Origin: Salminus brasiliensis
Taxonomy: Eukaryota > Chordata > Actinopteri > Characiformes > Bryconidae
Direction of reading: 5' to 3'
DNA length: 64,000 bases
Assembly (NCBI RefSeq): GCF_030463535.1
Contig: NC_132899.1
Location: 18,437,490 to 18,501,489 of the forward strand
In this document: positions 24,570-37,074 of the stretch, one piece after another
Layout of the letters: each line of letters starts with the position of its first letter
Numbering within the stretch: position 1 is the stretch's first letter
Translations under genes and position numbers: made by a program
The notes under the pieces: model-generated
Told to the model about the DNA's origin: nothing
What the model saw: only the letters and a program-made list of their open reading frames with translations
Database searches by the model: none

Positions 24570-25064
24570 TTCTAAGTTCAGCCATGTAACTCCTCTGCTG
24601 AGGTCTCTCCAATGGCTTCCTGTAGCTGCTGCCTATATCAGATTCAAGACCCTGGCGCTGGCCTACAAAGCCAAGAAAGGACCAGCTCCTCCGTACTTGT
24701 CAATGGTCAAAATATGATCTGTACCATTAAAGCTTCAAGTATGCCTCGACTTGACCCGCCATCCTTTAAGATCCAAGGAAGACAAGCATCTAGGCTTTTT
24801 TCTGTCTTGGCACCGAAGTGGTAGAACGAACTACCCCTGGGAGTCGCAGTTCTTCCACTGCACTTTGCCCAGTACTTGGCAGAGTATTCTAGTCTCTGTA
24901 CTGACTTCTGTATTTTGCAGTATCTAAGCTTAGAGGTATATTTTGGATCCTAGCTGATACAAACTAGCTAAGGGTATTTTCTGAGTGAACAGTGAGACAC
25001 TTTTGTAAGTCGCTCTGGATAAGAGCATCTGCTAAATGCCTAAAATGTAAATGTAAATGTAAAC
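24570..25064 (+). mobile_element. L2-like LINE 3' end
   Basis: The translated start reads VTPLLRSLQWLPVAAAYIRF followed by KTLALAYKAKKGPAPPYL, the conserved C-terminal part of L2-type ORF2. The DNA ends with GTAAGTCGCTCTGGATAAGAGCATCTGCTAAATGCC and tandem ATGTAA units, the standard L2 tail in fish. Frameshifts interrupt the coding part. Confidence 0.8.
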
Positions 25065-28000
25065 TGTGGGCAGTCCCAAGCCATCCCCTAAGGTAACACT
25101 TCGTGTTTATTTTTACACATAGCTATCCTGGGACTTTTGGCATGTAACATGAAAAAGCAACAAATAAACAATGTAAAAGAACACCAGAACTTCCTGGCTG
25201 CTCCAAAGGCATGAATGAGGTTACTTCCACAGTACATTACTTATTTACTAAAATAAGTTATAACTATAAAATAAAATAAGTTAGTGTGATGGGGTGGTAA
25301 GTTAAACAAACAAATCATTTTTCATCATATTTACAAAAAGCATTTTATTTAAAATAATTATATATGATGTAAACAGAAATCCATAGATAATCCTGAAAAT
25401 AATAAACATTTTATGAAAAAAAGAATGTTAATAACAATCACCAATAGTATTTAGAAAAATTACATGTTAAAATCGAAAATTGTCACATGATGACTCATTT
25501 GCAGGCATAAATCATGTAAACACTGCTGATGTAATTTACATGCTTGCTTGCCTATGATTGTAGTTAACCTTTCACACAGAGGATAATAGTGTCTGCAGAC
25601 TAGTGAACCAATAGCTAAACCAGTAGTAAAGCAAAGATCAACTGATCTGAGTCACTTACACGCTTTCTTCTTCTAGATTTCTCATTGTATGTGTGTTTCT
25701 GAGTGTGCTTTCACTGCTGCAATCATATTTGAGTTTCTTTTGCTTGCACAAAAAACAGTAATTCAAATTCCAGCCTACCTTTGTGCACATGTCTAGTTGG
25801 TGACGTGATTGGATGAGTCACAGTATGTCTCTCAGCCCCTTCTAAAGAGTAACAGGATATGCCAAAAAAGCCATCTGATTTTTTTACCAGTAAGCCAGAC
25901 TCTTTCATATGCGCAGTGGCTTTGGCATTAAAATGACCTGTGTCCTGCTGAGCCGTGAAACATATTCATTTACCCTGCACTTTCTTATCACACTCCAGAC
26001 CCTGCCTGGCAACCTTTAGGCCACAGATGGCAAGCTGTCTGTCATCTGACTAGCCTCTGTTGGATCAAGTCATTAATGTTCTCTGTTATTTAAATGAACA
26101 TTATGCTTGCATATAAGCAGGGTAAAATAGATATTAATAATTATGATATGCAGTGACCATGTAAAGTTATGAGTAGCAATTAAATGCAAGTAACATCCCT
26201 GAATCCTGAGATATGTTGTGATACATGTTTAAAATGAAGGAATCCCTGCTAATTGACTTGGATCAATAGTTCTAGGAAAAACATTGGCAAAAGTTGACAA
26301 ATGAGATTTCAGTACCTGGATGTGACATACTGTGAATCTCAAACACTGTTATGACCTCATTTGAAAGCAAACCCATGTAAGTAAAACAGACCTATAAGAC
26401 AGGCCCATTCAAAAGCAACAAGACCATTTTATAACACTCTTAACCCTTTTTTATTAGCCCCTCAAAATGTACATACATCTCCAGCGCATCAGTGAAAGTC
26501 TTTCAAGGCTAAATGCAAGCGTTACTTCAAAAAATCTAATCAAGGTCAAGCCAAAGACCAATGCAGTTATCCAGCATACTGGAACCTCTAGACTAGCTAA
26601 TCGGTGACAGCTACATTAATCTCTACAGCTGGGTGACAGCACAACATGCCAACTGGACACAGAGCGGACCCAGAAAGGACTGCAACACTCTATCAGTCTA
26701 TATAATATTTACAAAATGTTTATAAAATAATTACAGAAAATGTGTTTATGTGGTTGCCCTATGCTATGCTATGCCCTTGTTTCACTAAGTCATGTTAAGC
26801 TAGTTTAGGTTAGACTGTGGCTATGTGTCAGTTGTGGGCCTTCCTAGTGATGTTAACCAGCCAGTAAAAGTCAAATTTTGTTGTTTTCACAAGCCCTCCA
26901 TAAAAGGAAAACAGCATGTTTAATCCTGAGGCAAAAAAACAGGGTAGTCAAAAGGATTGTCTCAGCATTTTTCACCCCAGCCAAAGTCACATACTTGCTA
27001 TTAACACATCAAAACTAAAACAAAGCCCTATCATCTAAAGCTTATTGTCCAGTAATTACATAAAAACATATTATTTTTATATTATTTTTTGGCAAATACT
27101 TTAACATAGTTCTTAGGCAGATAGCAGTGGCAGTAATAAACAGCACTTAATCCAATAGCTTATAATGTTCTTTTGAAAAATCTGACTTGATTACATTTTA
27201 AGTGACATTCGGGTAGCTAATACAGCAGTACTGTACTTCTTTTGGAGCTGTGTATGTGATCACAGAATGGGCTTCGCTTTGCTGTGTAGCTTTGTGTAGC
27301 TTTTCACAAGATGTCATAACATATTTAACTGCGCTCGGTATCTGTGGAATGGGATCCAAAAAGCAGTGTTGTTACGGGGAGAGAGAGTCTGTACAATGAT
27401 TGTCAGCCAACCTTTTCCACCACAGAATCTGAGCGCACACACACACACAGACACACCGTGATGTCTCAGGCTTTTAAAGTGCTTTCTGCGAAGATGAAAA
27501 ATGTCATTTGTCCTTCCAGGAAATGATTGATTGAAATCTCATTAGACGTCAAATCTGTCATGGTCAAAAATCCAGCACAAAACCAATGAATGGGATAAAA
27601 TATGGAGGAGCAGTCTGCTATTTTTGGAAACTTTTTTTCAGTGGAATAGGAAGTGAATGGTACTGTTTAAGGCTTACACAGTGGAGGCAGATGAACGTAT
27701 TAGAGCTTGCTGGACTGTTTGAAACAGTTCTTGGAAAACTGATGAGCTCAGATGTTTTGCTGGGAGCTCCTCCTTGGTCACATGACCATGGTAGACCCCA
27801 CAAGGTATTTCGGCAGCCATCCTCATAAGGACCACATCTGCCCCATTCCGCCCCAAACTGCCCCTTCCCATCTGCCCCCTTCTGGCTCCCAGCTTTTACT
27901 ATTCACTCCTGAAGGCAAATTGCAAGATCTCCCTTGTAAGCGAAGTCACAGTCACATGGCCCACTGAGAGTAGAGCTATCTTCCTCAGCTGTCACGCATA

Positions 28001-28439
28001 TGGCGAGGAATCCCACAAGCCTCAGCCAGACTGATTTACCACCACACATTACTGATAGGAGAAACTCTGTTTGAGAGAAAACTCTGTAGATCCCCTGGGA
28101 GCAGGTAGGGAATGCAGAAACCACTGCAACTCATTTAAAAGATGAGGAAGAAAGAATAAACCTTATAGCTCCCCTTACTGTGCTTACCTCACTCTGCTCA
28201 AAATAGATCATCTGCACTGTAATGTATCACTGTGCCAAAAGCCCATCACCTATTCTCACATCCTGCACATACCGTATGTAAATATCACAAATTAACATAG
28301 TAATTTCCTTCAGGCTCTCTTCATATCTGTTTTCCATTTGACAGTTATGTGCTTTAATGCTATTAATCATATTTCACCGACAATTTCTTGTCAAAAGTTA
28401 TTAATTCAGGGAAAATAATAGTAAATAATTCCATGATTT
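25065..28439. other. No gene seen; noncoding
   Basis: About 3.4 kb without a supported exon. Sequence at roughly 27400-27560 and 27590-28100 is less AT-rich and non-repetitive, but its open frames show no known domain and no consistent splice structure. Confidence 0.45.
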
Positions 28440-28780
28440 TTCTCTCAAAACGAGTTGGTTTAAAAACTCCAGCAGCACTGCTGTGCCTGATTCACTCATA
28501 CCAGTGCAATACACACTAACATGCCACCACCACGTCAGTTTCACTCCCAGAGAATGACCCATCACCCAATAATACCTTTTTTTGTGACCTGTGCCGTTCT
28601 GACCACTGAAGACCAGGGTGAAAGGAGGCTAACAAAGTATGCAGCGAAACAAATGGACTACAGTCTGTAATTATAGAACTGCAAAGTTCTCCTATATGGT
28701 AAGTGGAGCTGATGTTATAGCTGATTGGTGAATGTATACAGTAATGTGCAGAGGTTTTATGCACCTAAGCATACAGAAAT
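28440..28780. repeat. Dispersed fish repeat (TATATGGTAAGTGGAGCTGAT family)
   Basis: Contains GACCACTGAAGACCAGGGTGAAAGGAGGCTAACAAAGTATGCAG and TATATGGTAAGTGGAGCTGAT, phrases I recognise as a frequently repeated element in otophysan fish genomes. I cannot assign its class. Confidence 0.45.
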
Positions 28781-30000
28781 GATATATATCGCTTTATTTA
28801 ACCATTAATAAAAGTGTTTTTGCTTTTACTCACATTAGAAAAGTAAACATGCAGGATACAGTAAAAAGTAAAAAAACTAAATTTGAAGAAAGTAGTTAAG
28901 ATCTTATGAGCTATTTTTAAGAACAAAGATTAGTTCCAGATTTATCTTTGACGCTTCTAACTAGTGCATGGATTTGTTTAAATCAATTAAACCCTGATGT
29001 GTATGATGTACATATACTCACACACATTTTTCTGATATTTGCACAGTACTGGATGTACTGCTTAGGAAATCTATTTTTGTATTTCACAGCAATTCATACC
29101 TGTCAGAGTATCTGTCAGTTACTGGACAATGCAGAGTTGTGCAGGCAAGTAGACTGTGTCAAGGTACAGGACATGCAGACACACATTAAGCAAAGAAGCA
29201 AAAGTTGGCCATGGTAAGGGAGCTGACGTTTAGGCGCTCATCGCTTTTTGACTGCTGGAGTCTATTTTTTGCTTTTCTCAAGGCAGTGCCTACCCTTGAT
29301 GCATGCAGAACGGAACAAATTACATCCATCTTACAGTAAACGTATAAGTCTGGGTGAGACTTTGACAGCAAAGTAGATACAATAAATAAAACAAAAGTCG
29401 AACAGAAAACCTTGAATAGTAACTATAGGGCAGCAAAGGACTTGTATAGTGTTGAACACTGATTGACTGATTGTAAGGCTATAATCATTTCAAATGAATA
29501 CATGTCTGCTAGACATTATATAACATTATGTTTCTTACAACAGGGACTGCTCCTGTTACAATAGGCCTGTTTTAGTTTTTAAATGTGTGGTAGGGCGAAA
29601 AGGTATGTGTCGGTTTGCAATTGTATGTGAAATATATGTACAGACCTTTTATATTAAAGGTTGTCAGGCACATTCACCACATGGTGTCATCTTTCACTTC
29701 AAGCCATCTGGTAACATACTGCCACCAAGTGGCCAAAGCTGCATATGTGGGCATCCCTATTGATCAGGGGCCTGGATCTCAGGACTGCATTTTCCTGCTT
29801 TCGTAACCTTATCTATGTATCTCATTATGGTATATTGACACATTCAACTGGGTGACTTACACAGTGAACTTGGGAAAACCGCTCCTGGACTGTAGAACGA
29901 CACTGAAAAAGGTAGTACATTTTTCTTCACAGTACCAGCTTACAGCAGTAAAAATATAAATAAATGGCCGTACTGGGCGAAAGTCTTATTTTCAATACTG

Positions 30001-30002
<2 letters not shown>
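28781..30002. other. No gene seen
   Basis: Noncoding AT-rich sequence up to the TA microsatellite; no supported exon or recognisable repeat. Confidence 0.4.

Positions 30003-30064
<62 letters not shown>
30003..30064 (+). repeat. (TA)n microsatellite
   Basis: About 60 bases of uninterrupted TA. Confidence 0.97.
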
Positions 30065-30065
<1 letters not shown>

Positions 30066-30192
30066 CAATAGAACGATGAGTAATAGTCATCGTTTTTTCA
30101 GTAAAAAAACTGTTTGCCAGTAAAGCAATTACGGTTAGAAGAATGCACAGGTTTAATTGACTTCTCAATGAACTCAGCAGCAGCTCACCTGG

Positions 30193-30458
30193 TGTAACGA
30201 AATACACTGGGGCGAGAACAAATGCTCATGCAGGTTTAATGGATGTAAAAACAAGAAACAGTACAACAAAACAAAAAAAAAAAAACAGCACAGCCTCAAA
30301 TTACTGTATAATAGTACAAAAGAGAAACAAATGACCTGGAAGCAAACAAACTGACCATAAACAGGGCAAAAACAATCAAAAAGAAGGGAATGTCCAGGGT
30401 GCAGAGTTGTTTCAGTCTGGAGCAGGGCTGAGGGGTTGACTGAATGGACCTTGTTACA
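30193..30458 (-). mobile_element. 3' LTR of a Ty3/gypsy retrotransposon
   Basis: On the minus strand this 266-base block begins TGTAAC and ends GTTACA, perfect short inverted termini of LTR type. It has a T-rich stretch and a CATTAAACC signal near its end. It lies directly downstream, in transcription sense, of the gypsy pol remnant. No matching 5' LTR was found up to 32.9 kb. Confidence 0.65.
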
Positions 30459-32290
30459 AAAGCCGCACTCCACACCTAGGAGCCTTTCCAGAAGTGCCAC
30501 TACCCCACTTAGCCGGGAGGCTCCGGCCCCCGGACAATCAGGCCATCAGTTGGGCAACAACATGGGGTCTAGGAGGAGTTCTCCTCTGGACCAAACCCCT
30601 CCTAGTCAACAAAATACTGGAGATGTCCACCTCTCTTGCAGGAATCTAGGAGGGCCTTCACAGCATATGCAGGTTCATTGTTTACTGTGAGACCAGGAGG
30701 CATTTCTTCACAGGATCAGGAACAACAGGCCTAAGGAGAGAGACATGGAAAGAGAGGGACACTCTAAATTGTAGACAACTTTCTGGAGCGAAAACCCAGG
30801 TTAAGTGTCCAATTAGACAGCCAAACTCCTTCTCCTGAGTTGTTTTTCAGAGTTTTTGTGGTAAGAGCCATCTCTAGATGCATATGAGCAGACTCCTTTA
30901 CCTCCTTACTTTTCCTGGAACCACTAATTCATTGCCGGAAACTTCTCCATCGTCTGGATCTAAGGAAACAACTTTGACTGGTAGCATTGGAATGAGGGTA
31001 AGACCAGAGGATGAGTAGACCCTGCACATTCAGTCCAGGGTAAAAATTTACACCAGCCATTCTGACAGTCTTCACAGTAATTGGAAAGAGATCAGCCAAG
31101 TTCTGGGTTCAGCCTCTCCACCTGTCCATTAGCCTCTAGGTGATGACCTGAGGTAAGGCATACATTAACCCTCATACACTACATGAAAACCTTCCACAAA
31201 ACTCTGGACATTGGGATGAAGTTTGGGCCACTAATGGCAATCTGCACAGTTCTTGTTATTTGAGGATGATATCTTTCCAAGAAATAGGTCCCAAATCACC
31301 TCAGAAATAAAAACATATTGCCAGAAGGCTTTTCACATGCATTGGGGTCAACTGCTGAAGCTTCTAAAGACTCTTGGTTGATCTCTCAGAGGATTGGAGT
31401 GATCAAGTAGGTGCTCAGTGATGGGCTTATACTGTGTTTAGGCAGGTTTGGGTAGAAAGAGGCATCTGTCTTTCCATTCACAGGGGTGTGTCTGTAGGAA
31501 CTGTAAACAGCTTGGTTTCAGTGACGATTAATATGTTGATTAAAGCCAGTGACACCACTCTTCCAGAGCCAGCTTGATGGCCAGGAGTTCCATGTTTCTC
31601 ATGTTATGTTTTCTTATCAACCTACCAAGATACACCAAGATTTAATCTTCCCAGATCCACACAAGATTCAGCTTGGTACAAATGCATGTTATATGCAATG
31701 GCTCTATTGTGACAGGTACCGTTACATTACATTTACATTTATGGCATTTAGCAGACGCTCTTATCCAGAGCGACTTACAAGGTTACTCGTATTACAGAGT
31801 TAGGCCAATGTAGTGTTAGGAGTCTTGCCCAGGGACTCTTATTGGTGTAGCGCTGCATAGTCACCCAGACCGGGAATCGAACCCTGGTCTCCCACATGGT
31901 GGTGTTGTAACGCAATGGTAGGTGATGGTGTTATCTGTTGCGCCACACCAACCCTACCAAAGGCAGGGAATAGCATAACTTCTTCACAACTTTGAAGTTA
32001 AAACCCTGGTTGTCAATATATGTCCCTTATCCTTCTTGTCTACAAACAAGCATCCCGCAGTGGCAGGTGCTAAAGACCAGTGAATTTACATCATTATTTT
32101 AAAATAAGATACCAAAAGTGGATATATACAGAACCTTAGATGAGTGGTCCAAAGGAAAAGGTCAATCATGTGATCCCATGGTCGATGAGGCAGTAATTCG
32201 ATGTCTCCTTGTTTGTTAAAGACCTAAAGATACTTGGGGTCACACAACTCCTTAGACTGCGAAAATGCAGCGGATGTGAAGATGCACTGT
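30459..32290 (-). mobile_element. Ty3/gypsy pol remnant (RT, RNase H, integrase order)
   Basis: Minus-strand translation gives decayed but ordered pieces. Near 32200-32160, GDIELLPHRPWDHMIDL matches the entry to the gypsy reverse transcriptase (LPPHRPYDCAIDL). Near 31608-31560, RNMELLAIKLALEEWCHWL matches RNase H. Near 31155-31090, TSGHHLEANGQVERLN matches the integrase SSGYHPQSNGQTER motif. Most of the reverse transcriptase core is missing and stops are frequent. A SINE has inserted between the first and second blocks. The element is a non-functional fossil. Confidence 0.75.
31722..31954 (-). mobile_element. tRNA-derived SINE with L2-type tail
   Basis: On the minus strand the element starts GGTTGGTGTGGCGCAACAG, has an RNA polymerase III B box (GGTTCGATTCC at 31873-31883), and ends with GTAAGTCGCTCTGGATAAGAGCGTCTGCTAAATGCC plus ATGTAA units. 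That tail matches the L2-like tail at 25.0 kb, so it is probably mobilised by L2 machinery. It sits inside the gypsy remnant and is therefore younger. I could not define a clean target duplication. Confidence 0.8.
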
Positions 32291-32890
32291 AGCTGAAGAC
32301 AATAGTCTGAACATTGAGTGGACCAGCTAATAATCTCAAATTTTGATGCTAATTTTAAGCTGATTCCAAGTGCACCCTTACTTAGTAAAGAGGTGGAAAC
32401 CAGTCATTGAATTTCAAGCCAAAAGGAAATCTCAAGCCATGACCCTCAAGCCTTAAATCACATCCCAATTATATCAATCACATTATGTCAAAACCAAGGA
32501 CTCAAACCAAAAGACATCTAGAGTAAATAACAGTCCATCTCTCAGGGCACACCTGATCAACCAGAAATGCTACATCAGTCATATGTTCTGATATTTTTTC
32601 AAAAGTGGTTCCATGTTTCAAGTTGTTTAACACATCTAGATATACATTAAATATAAGCAATAAAAATGAAAATACTTTTTTTTATGTGCATCTTATGATT
32701 ACCAACCAAAACGTCTTCAGTGTAGAGCAAAAACACAAAATTCACCCTACTGTTCCAGTACCTACTGCATTTCTGCTAGCAAAATAGGAAAACACAATAC
32801 ACCAGCATTGTTGTTTACTGAAAAAAGTTACCCAGCATTAACCAGCTGATTTACCTTAATTTTGAGGATTAAATCTTAACACTGAGACAT
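32291..32890. other. No gene seen
   Basis: Noncoding sequence beyond the gypsy remnant. It may include decayed 5' parts of that element, but nothing is recognisable. Confidence 0.35.
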
Positions 32891-32896
32891 TAATAT

Positions 32897-33170
32897 TGTG
32901 TCGACTGATTTAAGATATGTTTATTGATGTTCCAGCTGTTTTTGGATGTATGAGTTGGTGTGCATACCACTTAAGGATGTACCAGTTGGTGTGCTGGCTG
33001 ATTTAGGATGTTCCTGTTGCTGTGACAGCTCGTTTAAGATGTGCCTGCAGGTGTGCCGGCTACTTTAGGATGTGCCGGTTGATGTGCCAGCTGTCCTGAT
33101 GTCCTGGTCGGCAATACAAGTTCAGGGCGTGCCAGCTGGTTAAAGAAGTGCCAGTTAAAGTGTCAGCCGG
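32897..33170 (+). repeat. Degenerate minisatellite, unit about 30-40 bases
   Basis: The phrases TTTAGGATGTGCCGG, TTTAGGATGTTCCTG, TTAAGGATGTACCAG and TTTAAGATGTGCCTG alternate with GTTGGTGTGC(C/T)GGCT and GTTGATGTGCCAGCTG over about 270 bases, showing a decayed tandem array. No protein frame runs through it. Confidence 0.7.
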
Positions 33171-35143
33171 CACCCGGCACACAAGGAATCAACCACCGCT
33201 GCACATTTTGCATTGTTCCTGCTTGGTTGTGATTGGGACCAAAGAGGGTGCATTTGTGGGCTAGTTAAATATTTTGTTATCAAATACGTTGGTAAAAGAA
33301 AAAAAAAAGGTGCTAGTTTCTGTATTTGTGTTTTGTAGTTCAAAGAGTGGCATCAAAAAATTTAGAAGACATAGAGCTTGCGGTCTAAATGTTAGATTTA
33401 ATTGCAGCCAATGTGTACTTAAAAGATAATACACAAATATTTTATAACCACCTCTGTGTGAAAGAAAACCATGGGAATTGCAAAGATTACATTCATGTTA
33501 ACCTACTAAGCATAGTAAGAATACCATGGTAGTGATACTGTAGCAATATAGTAACAATAGTTAAACTATAGTACCACTGGTATTTTGTAGTAAAACCTTA
33601 GCAGAGATATCATTGTTTTGTCAGAAAGAAAACTATAGAGACTATAGTATGTGTAAAATTCTGGTTGATACAATAGAACCTCTCTTATTTCCTCTCTTTT
33701 CTTGTAATAAAAAGTTAAATATAATATGGTTTATCAAGATCAAGTTACATGTATCATTATCATGACATAAACACTGTTTTCCCAAGATCTCAAGACCAAA
33801 AACCAAAACCATCACAATAAACACATTCCCAATCAAAACAGCATTAAGATGTTCTGTTTGGGCATGATTACCATTACAGGGGTCTGTCACAAGGTCTAAA
33901 ACATCATTTTGTGCTTGATCACTCGTGTATGCAAGCAGACTTCCCCTTTTATAATAATAACAGCTGTTCCCATACTTGCCCCTTAGCACTTAGTATAACC
34001 TTTGCAAAAGACGAGCAGGCCTTCCAGTCAGAGTCATTTTTGTATTTCCCCTGTAACTTGAGCCAAATGGGTCTGGCTTCATGCTACAAAATTACACAAG
34101 CACAATGTCCCTGTTATCTGTATACGGTGACGAATCGAGGATGTGCTGTCGCTGTTTTTGTCTTTTTTCAAATTCATGATTGTAACACCCTTATCACAAT
34201 AAGCAGGATGCAGAAATGGAAACACTCTGTCTGCCATTCTTTATTTACTTGTATGTGTATGTATATCGTCATTGTCACAATATAACTGTGTATATACAGT
34301 ACCGGTCAAAAGCAAAAAGTTTGCCGTCTGGTTTTAATGTCTCCAAATGCTAGAATACTGGGCACACACTGGTGTCTGCCCTAGTTAGGATGTTTTAGCT
34401 GGGTTGAACTGAAAGGAGATTATTTGGTCATGTAGGCTATTAAGGCTATTTATTGGTCTTACTAAATTAGTAAATGTTTATGTATTAATGTAAAGGAACA
34501 TGCTGTAGTTGCTATAATTGCATGGTTTGAGAGGTAGGCCTCCTTGAAACCCAACAACCATGACATTCTAGCTACGGTGGATACCCGTGTGTCCCCAGTG
34601 TTTTTTGGGGTTTTTTTGAAAACCTGAATATTCTTTTAAAATGATTAGCACACATTCTACCAGGTGTGTCCAATGTGTGTGGTACTATATAACTACATAG
34701 CTTTATAAAATAAGGAAAAAGCATTAACTTCATTCAGTGTTTTTTTTTTTATTATTCCAAGTCACTTTGTATTATTTCTATTGGTCCATTCATTCTGATA
34801 TAAACAGACCTCCTAGCTGACTGTCTATTTCCTCTTTTATCTTTATTCAGTTTGATAAAGTGAAAATAAGTGATTATCTCTATGGGTGTGTGGGGGGGCA
34901 TTTGCAAACACTAGAGGTAGGGAGGGGGTAATTTTGCAACATAAAAAGCTTTGAACGCATACATAAACTGCTTAAAAAGTCACTTGACATGGTAATAATA
35001 TCACAAAACTAGAACATGTAATTTTGTAAAATTGCAAATCCTGTTGTGCACATTTCTGCACCTTCAAGAGTTACACATCATTTTGCATAAATTAAACTAG
35101 GAATCAAAATATGGTATGATGAAAAAAGTGGTGTCTGTTTCTT
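33171..35143. other. No gene seen; 3' flank of the galanin gene
   Basis: Noncoding. A fragment of the ATGTATCTCCA-family repeat (TTTCTATTGGTCCATTCATTCTGAT) lies near 34775-34802. A minus-strand AATAAAG at about 34841-34848 is a candidate polyadenylation signal for the galanin transcript, roughly 300 bases after the stop codon. Confidence 0.4.
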
Positions 35144-35957
35144 CTATCGTGTCATGTCATTGAATATAGAACTGTTCGAGTCCTCAGCAACTCCATTCTC
35201 TGAAACAGAGGGAAAAATAAATAATGACATAAGAAAAGTAAGAAAATTTTAAAGAAACATAATTTTAAATGAGAAAGTTCACATCAGAATATGAGAATAG
35301 GCACAGCTAACCTTTCATGCGCAGATATACAAGAAAATCCATGAGTGAATGGAAATTTGGTTCATCTGAAAGAGACCCTAAAGAGACAAAAACATCAAAT
35401 TCCAATCCATTTTCAGCTCCATTGTCAATCAAACTATCCTTTGAATGTGCTAATGCAGCTTGAAGCCATTTAGAACTGGACAACATGCCATACATCAAGG
35501 ACATGCACTCACTGTATGAAGGCTGGTGTGTTGGCAGCTTGGAGTTGTTTTCCTCCCACCTGTTCCGCTTCCCCACCCCACCTCCATGTCTAACAGTGAG
35601 AGTTCTCTGAGCATCTGTGGGGAAGGTATGATTTAGTTTAATCAACAGCTTAACAGATACTTACAGAACAACCACTACATAACTATGTCAACACTTCCTC
35701 TGATCACTTACACGGTCCCAACAGGTATCCAGCACTGTTCAGTGTCCAGCCTCTTTTCTCTGGACCCTAAATATGAAATATCATGAGCATAGAGTTACAT
35801 AAGATCTACATCAGTGACATTTGCTTATGGTATTCAGCTATTAATGAAAAGGGTTCAAGGTAGTTCAAGGTACCGTAAAAGCCATGCCATGGGTCTTTGA
35901 GAACTGAGCCGACAAGACCCACAGAGAGACAAAAAGCAGGGTAAAGCTCATCTGCAT
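35144..35957 (-). CDS. gal: Galanin-family prepropeptide
   Basis: Secreted neuropeptide precursor. Five coding exons join in frame: 35957-35874 (signal peptide, MQMSFTLLFVSLWVLSAQ), 35766-35712, 35614-35513, 35365-35312 and 35199-35144, giving 116 residues. Exon 2 of this set encodes EKR followed by GWTLNSAGYLLGP, the invariant galanin 1-13. The peptide then reads YAQRTLTVRHGGGV and ends in GKR, an amidation and cleavage site, so a 27-residue amidated peptide is predicted. The C-terminal part contains NFHSLMDFLVYLRMKE, aligning with the conserved core of galanin message-associated peptide. The length fits known preprogalanins (about 120). GALP is unlikely because there the galanin-like core sits inside an N-terminally extended peptide, whereas here KR directly precedes GWTL. 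Residues after 13 diverge from canonical galanin, so this may be a galanin paralogue. A noncoding first exon and TATA box lie upstream. Confidence 0.92.
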
Positions 35958-36814
35958 CTGCCAAAGAGAAAATATAGAACTAAAAGCAGGATGAATTAGA
36001 TATTAACTTTGATTTTTTTTTTCTATTTGCTGATGAGTTCCATAAAATGAAAGCTATGAAATACAATTCAGAGAAATGCACTTGACTAAACACAAGGAAT
36101 TCCCATGTTATGTCTTTTAAAATTAGACAACCCTATTAAGAAGAACATCAATAGTGTAATATACAATTCACAAGGCTGTGGCTAAGTATGATACCATTTA
36201 AGAATCTTCAACATTAAATTAGTCACATTCTATCTGTTGAACTGTTTTGTTTTTTTTTATCTGTAAATAATCAACAGCTATCTACCCTGTTTCTGTCCCA
36301 CAAACCCTTGCATCTCTGTTTTTTTATTTTTTACGTGTTGACATCCCAAAGGAAAAATGCCTTTTCTTATCTTTGTCTAAAGTGAAATAAGACAGATCTC
36401 AATATTGTTTCATTGCTTTCTAAAAGCTTTCTTCCAAACCCCATCTGCTATCAACTCTTAACTGTAGAGGATTTTGGACACAAATGAGAAAAGCATGAGA
36501 TCTCCTTCTGCTCTGATAGACTGCTGAAGGATCTCTGAGATGTGGAAGAGCATTACAAGAAATGAGGAGATCTTTCACTTGATCAGTTGAAACTGAGGTG
36601 GAATCAATTTGACCCAAAAGAGATTAAGCAGATTAGATTAAACCACCAGTGAGCCATTATTTTCACCAAAGTGAGAAAAGCCATGGTTGTTTCTCAGAAA
36701 CAGTCTCATATTGTTCTCAAACAGGGCTTAATTGTATTTAGGTACAAATACTGAGACTAACAGGAGATCTTGAGAATTTCTTTCCTCTGGGATAATTTAA
36801 AATGATCAGTTGTT

Positions 36815-36930
36815 TTTTATTGTGTCAAAATGTCATGATGAATGAACCAATAGAAATGCTCCAAGTGACTTTCCTTCTCCAGTAAAGTTGCCAAATTGAA
36901 GATACATTTTTTTGTGTGACAGCAGTGATG
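36815..36930 (-). repeat. Fragment of ATGTATCTCCA-family repeat in galanin intron 1
   Basis: Contains GTCATGATGAATGAACCAATAGAAATGCT, the reverse complement of the ATTTCTATTGGTCCATTCATT phrase of the complete copy at 39.05 kb. Confidence 0.5.
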
Positions 36931-37074
36931 TGTATCTGCGTTTTCCAGTCTACAATCATAATTTCATAGTTTAAAATATTGAATTTTAAGCCAAAGTAAG
37001 TCAGGCACAAGATTCCTCACACAAACTGTACCACACTTTCCAAATGAAAAAAAAAACAAAAAAAACAAGCTTAC

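Noticed and set aside
27344-28124. Cluster of 60-80-codon frames on both strands
   Set aside because: Overlapping frames on both strands, none with a known domain or splice structure; composition, not coding, explains them.
29992-30207. Open frame with a long YI repeat
   Set aside because: It is translation of a TA microsatellite.
35307-35645. Reading the 112-codon galanin-region frame as one continuous exon
   Set aside because: A strong GTGAGT donor at 35512 and a TTTCAG acceptor before 35365 remove the middle part. The spliced product gives a normal-length precursor with a contiguous GMAP-like segment.
35144-35957. Galanin-like peptide (GALP) as the identity of the neuropeptide gene
   Set aside because: In GALP the galanin core follows an N-terminal extension in the mature peptide. 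Here a KR cleavage site directly precedes GWTLNSAG, and a GMAP-like core follows.
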